Origin: JACRAO01 sp964490895
GTDB lineage: Bacteria; Bdellovibrionota; UBA1018
DNA length: 5,999 nucleotides
Assembly (NCBI GenBank): GCA_964490895.1
Contig: CAZBEI010000029.1
Coordinates: forward strand, 1 to 5,999
Direction: 5' to 3'
Shown: positions 4,880 to 5,999 of the stretch, one piece after another
How positions within the stretch are numbered: the first letter of the stretch is position 1
How the letters are laid out: every line of letters starts with the position of its first letter
Position numbers and translations under genes: made by a program
The notes under the pieces: model-generated
Database searches by the model: none
What the model was told of the DNA's origin: nothing
What the model saw: only the letters and a program-made list of their open reading frames with translations

Positions 4880-5999
4880 AAAAAAATATTATGCAGAAAG
4901 CTATTGGACGAGAGTCTATTTTTGTAGTCATATTATTTCAACTCGTCATAGCATCCTCTTGGTTGACTTCCTCTTGTGCGTTTAAAGGTGATCCTCATCA
5001 AGAGGGAGCAAAGCCCGAAGTGCAGGGGAAAAACAACCCCGACACTCCCCCGGGTACACAGCCGACTCCTTCGCCCTTGTCTTTACCTTTACCTCCGCCA
5101 ACTCCGGTGTCCTCAAATCAAAGTATCCCTCGTGAGATTAAAGTAAAAATTTCCTGGGACACTCTCTTTTTAGATCCAGAGCCCAAGAAGCTTGAAATAG
5201 AAAGAAAATTTATGGGCAAAGATGGCGGGAAAAAGTTCTATCTTCCCAATCCTGTCACTTTATCTTCCATTATTCCGGATCAAATTAACTTTGAAATTGA
5301 ATTTAAAAACTTGCTCAAACTCTCAAAGCCTCTTACTCTTTTAGCAAAAACGCTCCCATCTACGTCTCACCCAAGCTCTATGGATCTGGCAGTAAAAAAT
5401 CTGGTTTTTTTAGAAGAAGGTGACTTAGTTCAATTTACACTGGAGGGCATTAAAAACCTGCTTTCTTCGGCAGAGGAATCGCAGATGTTGATAAAATTAG
5501 AAATCTATCCCGTTCAGTCGCCAGAACCTCTAGAATTTTACCTCACAATCACTAGCCCTCCATCCATGGTCGAACTGAGCCAAGAAACTTTGATCAATTT
5601 TGAACAAAAAAACAAAAACCGCCTCTCAGGATCTCTCCGAGTGATTGAAGTGCCCAATCAAAGCTTTTCTCTGCTATCCATTGTAGAGGTAAGAAATAAC
5701 TCACCCCTGCCAATCACATTTGAATTCCCGATTGTTTTACAGGGTAAAATGAGGTCTCAGATAAAATACAAGACAATGGTCCAAAGTGATGACGGGTGCT
5801 ATTCGCTTTTTAAAAAAGAAAAGACAGAAACTCTTTATTACGCAGATCAGTTTAGGTTATTTCCACTCACACAAAACTTAAATCAAGACATTTTAAGCTA
5901 TAAAGAAAGTGGCATAAGTCTGATTTCTCCACTCTCAGCTCAATTATTCGGAATTTACGCCCTGGGAAGTGAGGTCAAAAACATGATTACAAATGGACT
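4876..5999 (+). CDS. Proline-rich probable lipoprotein of unknown family (5' part)
   Basis: The frame opens at ATG 4876, overlapping the coupling-protein stop as ATGA, and stays open to the window edge: 374 complete codons without a stop. The N terminus is a lipoprotein-type signal: basic residues, a hydrophobic run at 15-26, and WLTSSC with Cys34 as the candidate lipidated residue (imperfect lipobox, Leu at -4). A Pro/Ser/Thr-rich linker follows (about 43-84, including PTPSPLSLPLPPPTP), then a long region with alternating hydrophobic residues that looks beta-rich (VKISWDTLFL, QINFEIEFKN, LLSIVEVRNN). A single Cys appears later in the DDGCYSLFKK stretch. I do not recognise a family. Translational coupling to the coupling ATPase suggests a part in the same transfer system, perhaps a surface or outer-membrane accessory protein, but nothing in the sequence states its job. 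ATG 4891 is an alternative start. Confidence 0.75.
   Translation, partial: MKKNIMQKAIGRESIFVVILFQLVIASSWLTSSCAFKGDPHQEGAKPEVQGKNNPDTPPGTQPTPSPLSLPLPPPTPVSSNQSIPREIKVKISWDTLFLDPEPKKLEIERKFMGKDGGKKFYLPNPVTLSSIIPDQINFEIEFKNLLKLSKPLTLLAKTLPSTSHPSSMDLAVKNLVFLEEGDLVQFTLEGIKNLLSSAEESQMLIKLEIYPVQSPEPLEFYLTITSPPSMVELSQETLINFEQKNKNRLSGSLRVIEVPNQSFSLLSIVEVRNNSPLPITFEFPIVLQGKMRSQIKYKTMVQSDDGCYSLFKKEKTETLYYADQFRLFPLTQNLNQDILSYKESGISLISPLSAQLFGIYALGSEVKNMITNG

Noticed and set aside
1..5999. CRISPR array, tRNA or rRNA genes
   Set aside because: No regularly spaced repeats and no tRNA- or rRNA-like sequence were seen on either strand.

Overview
The window looks like part of an integrated conjugative element, plasmid or genomic island in a Gram-negative bacterium. 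The genome is AT-leaning, and every supported gene lies on the + strand in tight, often overlapping order. A VirB10/TraB-type protein, exported small proteins and probable lipoproteins point to a double-membrane cell. The general style (variant lipoboxes, lipoprotein-rich transfer cluster) would fit a Bdellovibrionota- or deltaproteobacteria-like host. That taxonomic guess is weak, because no rRNA or housekeeping marker is present.

Region 1 (1-2348) holds the membrane and outer-membrane core of a type IV secretion (mating-pair) apparatus. It contains, in order, the 3' end of a polytopic membrane protein resembling VirB6/TrbL, a very short exported VirB9/TraK-like protein, a VirB10/TraB-like protein, and a glycine-zipper probable lipoprotein in the position expected for VirB7/TraV. 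Neighbours overlap by 11, 11 and 4 bases, which indicates one translationally coupled operon.

Region 2 (2345-2683) appears to lack a conserved gene. It starts with an ATGA-coupled start codon leading into a dubious 74-codon frame. It then contains a perfect 33-bp inverted repeat with a 20-base loop, nested inside a second, outer inverted repeat. A strongly G-rich, G-quadruplex-capable tract follows, running up to the ribosome binding site of the next gene. This is the most unusual part of the window. It could be a REP/MITE-like insertion, a transfer origin, or an RNA-processing or termination structure.

Region 3 (2684-5999) holds the DNA-handling side. A winged-helix protein of the replication-relaxation type is followed 3 bases later by a VirD4/TraD-type coupling ATPase. 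An ATGA-coupled, proline-rich probable lipoprotein of unknown family then runs off the end of the window. Taken together, region 1 would build the envelope channel and region 3 would deliver DNA to it. No VirB4-type ATPase, relaxase or pilin gene is visible in the window; they may lie outside it.
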